A stretch of DNA of 13,820 bases from an uncultured Clostridia bacterium (GTDB taxonomy: Bacteria > Bacillota > Clostridia > Saccharofermentanales > DTU023): assembly GCA_937922005.1 (NCBI GenBank), contig CAKZWV010000005.1:1-13820 (forward strand), read 5' to 3'. Position 1 is the stretch's first letter; every line of letters starts with the position of its first letter. The notes beneath the pieces were generated by a model. It was not told the origin of the DNA and did no database searches. It saw nothing but the letters and a program-made list of their open reading frames with translations. This document shows positions 11,937-13,820 of this stretch, in pieces. The translations under genes were made by a program, and so were the position numbers.

Positions 11937-13820
11937 TAATTGTTAACGGCACAACAGTTACTTTCCCAATCAAGGATAAGGTTAACGATTTGAAACTCGG
12001 AAAAGAGTTCGGCATCGTTGTCAAAGAGCCGCATAAATTCCGTTCTTGTGCGAAGTCTGAGCCGGTAATAACAACCCCCTCCAAAGTCGCCGTGAGAGAT
12101 CCTCACAAATTAACGGATGCGGATAAAAAAGCCATCGATAAAGCTATTCGAGATGCCAATACGGTAAATGGTACATCTAAACTCCCCGATGGAAATCCTG
12201 GTACTAATTGGGAAGGAATCCCTGCTGCTATACAATTTGATGGCAGCGGAAATGTTAAGATATTTAGTGCTACTGATGTGGAAGTTACTTATGATAGTAA
12301 CTACAATCCGGTACCTGTAAAAAATGCAGATGGCTCAGTCAAGCTAATAGACGGAGCTGAACCAAAAGGAACAATCCCAGCCAAGGATCTTTTAAAAAAT
12401 ATTAAACCAGGAAAACCGGCTCTTAAAGTTGAAAATGGCAATGTTATTATCACTCCAGACAAGGTAGATACAGATGCTAAAACTATTGCTGTTTCCTATA
12501 AGGATAAAGACGGTAATGATCAAACAACTACAGCAACAAAAGCTAATGATGGAACTTGGTCAATCTCTAAAGGCGAAGGTTCCGTCGATCAAAATGGCGT
12601 TGTAAGTCTTCCTAAAGACAAGGTAAAAGGCGGTACAACAGTAACAGCTACAGTAACAGACAAGGGTGGAGTAGCGGATGACGACAAAACACCACTTGAA
12701 TCAGATCCTGGAACTTTAACTGTAGAAGAAACAAAAGCTGACAAAGTTGAAGCCCTTGGCGGTCTTGACCCGGTAGTTTTGAAAAAATGGGTAAAGGATA
12801 CAATTGATTGGAAAGACGGCGTAAAAGCTAAAGATTCTACAAAAGAAACTGAAGTTAACAAGCTTTTAGCCGGATCAACATTTACAGATGAAACTGAAAC
12901 TAAAAGAAGTACAGATAAGTCCGGAGACTTTGAGGGCAAGGTTAAAGTAAAATTTAGCGATGGTTCTGAAATCATAGTAGAAAAACAAATGCTATACGTC
13001 AGCGACCCTGTTAGCCCATCCGATAAGGAAAACCTACCTGAAGATGCCTTAGATGTTGAATTGAAGCTAGGCGAAGGTGTAAAAGCAGGTGAAATAGAAG
13101 GCAATAAGGAAACTCCTGTCACTGCCAAAACCTATAAAGTTAAACCTGGAACTGATTTATCTACAGAGAAAGTATCAAAAACTGAAAAAACATGCTTTGA
13201 AGATGTAGGAGCAGAACTAAAAGATGATACCTATGTAGGCCTAGTATGGAATGACAAGGATAAAGTAACAAATTTCAAAGCTTCTGCTGAAAACAATGTA
13301 TTCACAGCCACAGCAACAAAGATATTTAAGGTTACAGTTGTGCGAAATGGCGGCACAGGAGACGACAAGGTAGAAACTAAGAAATCCGGCGAAAAATATA
13401 CCTTACCAAAAGGAGATACATTCACTCCACCAGAAAACAAAGAATTTGCTGGATGGTTGGTTGGTGATGCAACAACCACTACAGCACCGGGTACAGAAAT
13501 AATTATTACTAGTGATACTGTAATAAAAGCGTCTTGGAAGCCAATCATGGTAGATGTAAGCTTCGACAAAGGCGAAGGAAGCGGAAGCAAAGATAAAGTA
13601 TCCGTCGCCAAAGGAAGCGAATACACGCTACCAAACAGCGAAGGCTTTACTCCACCGGAAAACAAAGAATTTGACGGTTGGGAAGTCAACGGCGAAGCTA
13701 AAAAAGTTGGAGATAAGATTACAGTAACTGACAATACAACAGTAATAGCAAAGTATAAACCAATAATGGTAGATGTAAGCTTCGACAAAGGCGAAGGAAG
13801 CGGAAGCAAAGATAAAGTAT
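11810..13820 (+). CDS. Secreted surface protein, 3' part (-1 frame), Ig-like and InlB-type repeats, runs off window
   Basis: This frame is open for 670 codons to the window end and continues the protein begun at 10839; a stand-alone start would be ATG 11924 but lacks a ribosome binding site. In order: a linker region with KLTDADKKAIDKAIRDAN; an Ig-like stretch (about 12421-12740) with DGTWSISKGEG and TTVTATVTDKGG; a Rib/YPDG-like stretch (about 12770-13130) with GKVKVKFSDG; then InlB/Listeria-Bacteroides-type 73-residue repeats from 13328 (YTLP..FTPPENKEF.GW..). Such modules form rod-like adhesins on the Gram-positive cell wall. The anchor (LPXTG or other) lies outside the window. Codon use is more AT-rich and A-ending than in upstream genes. 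Cell-surface location is inferred from the signal peptide. Confidence 0.85.
13328..13820 (+). repeat. 219-bp (73-residue) InlB-type repeats, two full and one partial
   Basis: Units begin at 13328, 13547 and 13766, exactly 219 bases apart. The first unit is diverged. The start of the third matches the second almost perfectly: bases 13541-13600 and 13760-13819 differ at one position. Each unit contains YTLP, FTPPENKEF and a GW pair. The array continues beyond the window, so its copy number is unknown. Confidence 0.88.

Noticed and set aside
12589..13809. Two long minus-strand ORFs (12589-13128 and 13231-13809), Ser/Thr/Pro/Val-rich
   Set aside because: They are the antisense of the adhesin coding frame, whose composition makes the reverse strand open. 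They have no ribosome binding site and no independent family signal.

Overview
The window suggests a low-to-mid-GC Gram-positive anaerobe of the Firmicutes. Strong AGGAGG-type ribosome binding sites, a HigBA module, a DUF2812/PadR pair, an AAA-DUF4143 ATPase and a large secreted protein with Ig-like and InlB-type repeats all fit that group. The surface protein resembles those of Peptoniphilaceae-type cocci, but this placement is inferred from recall of families, not from a search.

Layout. Bases 1-198 hold the tail of an unrecognised gene with a basic AT-hook-like end. Bases 374-1849 hold a compact HigB toxin / HigA antitoxin operon. Its promoter lies between two copies of a palindromic operator, and its antitoxin carries a C-terminal ImmA/IrrE-type metallopeptidase domain. 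A 34-codon fragment of a P27-type phage terminase small subunit (1937-2041) follows, so this end looks like a prophage remnant. A DNA alkylation repair gene (2063-2737) starts 21 bases after that fragment. Next come a doubtful repeat-bearing ORF, a short-chain dehydrogenase (3085-3987), a large uncharacterised protein (4121-5878), a DUF2812 membrane protein with its PadR regulator (6056-7626), a six-helix membrane protein (7860-8492) and an AAA-DUF4143 ATPase (8731-9930). A minus-strand YbjN-like gene broken by a one-base frameshift spans about 9950-10566. From 10839 to the window end runs a secreted, repeat-rich surface protein. Its reading frame shifts by -1 at a seven-A run that forms a perfect A AAA AAG heptamer, and it continues past the window.

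The most unusual feature is not a gene. Between about 2.9 and 10.7 kb, most gene junctions, and the interior of two genes, carry a short degenerate tandem array of unrelated sequence: about 28 bp x5, 18 bp x7, about 32 bp x2, 30 bp x4, about 14 bp x4-7, 20 bp x2 plus a 26-bp copy, and 10 bp x4, with two weaker candidates. The two arrays inside genes have periods divisible by three and add low-complexity peptides to otherwise ordinary proteins. One array appears to have rewritten the 3' end of a membrane-protein gene. This looks like a genome-wide habit of local repeat generation rather than one mobile repeat family.

Functional links seen directly are the higBA operon, the DUF2812-PadR pair (2 bases apart), and possible but unproven co-transcription of the other plus-strand genes. 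The two broken frames (C4 run near 10258, A7 run near 11809) each behave as if one base were missing from a homopolymer, so sequencing error must be excluded before reading biology into them.
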